NCBI GenBank assembly: GCA_012845835.1
Contig: JABAKD010000019.1
Span: 10,698,844 to 10,762,843, forward strand
Reading direction: 5' to 3'
Length of the DNA stretch: 64,000 nucleotides
DNA from: Undaria pinnatifida
Lineage: Eukaryota > Sar > Phaeophyceae > Laminariales > Alariaceae
Shown: positions 63,096 through 64,000 of the stretch, in pieces
How the letters are laid out: every line of letters begins with the position of its first letter
Numbering within the stretch: the stretch's first letter is position 1
Notes under the pieces: generated by a model
Databases searched by the model: none
What the model was told of the DNA's origin: nothing
Seen by the model: the letters and a program-made list of their open reading frames with translations, nothing else
Made by a program: the position numbers and the translations under genes

Positions 63096-64000
63096 GTAAG
63101 AAAACTCCCCCCAAGGTTGATGTGATACGAAAGTATCTACTTGGTTTACTTTCCCCTTCGGAGGTGGTTGGCTTGGATTGAAGTCCCAGGGATGCCGCAA
63201 CTGAAAACGCGGAACACAGGCGTTCCTACGAGCGATACCAGATACGATACTGTACAACAAAAAACATCTCTTGGAAACTAGAACAAGAAAAAATCATGTC
63301 ATAGCCACCGCGCCAAGTGACCTTGTAAGAAAAGACCGACCAGACCAAACGAGTTTATGAGTCATCCCACGCTATGGGGGTGCATGGGATTTTTCTGAAG
63401 TCTTAACATGAGGAGCTGAATACCTCACCCGGAACATGACATGACTTCGACGACAATCGTTCTCGTAACCCGACCAACGTTTTCTATGCGTCCGTCCTAA
63501 GACAAATGTGCTTGTAAAATTGTCATACTAACCGATAGTCCCACCATTGAGGAGCTCAACCGCTCAGGTGTACCTTTTTTTGGCTATTTTAGTGTAAGCT
63601 GTTCTGTGGCACATGCAACGATAGAGGTATACCTTTTTTTGGCGAAAAAAAAATATGAATGACGGGGCTTCTTAACCCAAACATCGTCGGAAAATAAGTA
63701 AATAATAGGCCATTTTTTTTAATGATTCTCGTTGTGCACCTAGGCCCATGAGACTATTCATCCGGTACAGTACACGTGACAGTTTTACTTTTCTCCAAAT
63801 CAGTTTTATGGGAGAGGTCTTAAGCTCCCAGATTGAGGAGTAGAGTTAGAAAAAAAAGTGGTGCTCCTCTATCGCAGCAAACGCGTCCTGTGGGATGACT
63901 TCTTTAGCTTATTGAGTGGAAGAGGCCATCCCTTCACAACATGAAAGAGATTGGGGTTCGCTCAGCAACAGGAATTGTATATAAGTATACACTTCTGGAA
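63096..64000 (+). other. SMC4: start of SMC4 intron 28; no exon seen
   Basis: Searched for the expected PTP-L-Y-x-MDEIDAALD exon in all frames and did not find it. GAGTCATCCCACGCTATGG (63358) and CCTGTGGGATGACT (63887) are inverted and resemble GCGTGGGATGACT at 1735 and 9433, so may mark another dispersed element. Confidence 0.6.
63607..63877 (+). mobile_element. MITE family A, full-length forward copy in SMC4 intron 28
   Basis: ACATGCAACGATAGAGGTA, TGACGGGGCTTCTTAACCCA, CACCTAGGCCCATGAGACTA, TCTCCAAATCAGTTTTATGG, then GTGGTGCTCCTCTATCGCAG. No coding capacity. Confidence 0.8.

Noticed and set aside
1-64000. Bacterial or organellar origin of part of the window
   Set aside because: No operons or organellar genes; GT-AG introns in SMC4, SINE and LTR elements and long non-coding stretches indicate nuclear DNA.

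Overview
The window is nuclear DNA from a eukaryote. It carries one large, clearly recognisable gene in a repeat-dense setting. The gene is SMC4, the condensin ATPase. It starts at 28343 on the + strand and runs off the right end. I rebuilt 28 exons by splice sites, reading phase and family alignment. They total 4,011 nt (1,337 codons, exactly divisible by three) spread over 34.75 kb, so about 88% of the gene is intron. All introns are GT-AG. The last exon seen carries the ABC signature; the Walker B/D-loop exon lies beyond base 64000. The long introns, C/G homopolymers, CTG/TAC/GGT microsatellites and unrelated MITE/SINE families suggest a multicellular stramenopile, most likely a brown alga. 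That assignment is inference from gene architecture, not from a database match.

Layout. 1-14.3 kb: no convincing gene; degenerate tandem repeats (140-700, 4.0-4.7 kb, 5.1-5.9 kb, a 63-bp minisatellite at 8.85-9.43 kb, a ~230-bp satellite at 9.64-12.66 kb), tRNA-derived SINEs and TIR-bearing MITEs. 14.35-21.97 kb: a decayed LTR retrotransposon on the - strand, with two ~492-bp LTRs, a frameshifted gag with a CCHC knuckle and a frameshifted aspartic protease, but no integrase or reverse transcriptase. Its right LTR is split by a 1.3-kb inverted-repeat element made of GAAGCTTC-type palindromes and flanked by an 8-9 bp target duplication. 22-27.3 kb: clustered MITEs, a ~30-bp minisatellite and a three-unit ~190-bp tandem repeat. 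27.6-27.87 kb: a possible small membrane-protein gene on the - strand, divergent from SMC4. 28.0-28.34 kb: a shared promoter region with opposed CCAAT boxes and an MSA-like AACGG site. 28.3-63.1 kb: SMC4. 63.1-64 kb: SMC4 intron 28 with a MITE.

The most unusual observation is inside SMC4. Four different exons (5, 18, 23, 26) have neighbouring, decayed copies in the flanking introns, one of them (23) in two extra copies. Several introns also start G/GGT-rich and end C-rich. The C-terminal coiled coil carries an acidic/Gly-Lys linker of about 100 residues that is much shorter in human SMC4.
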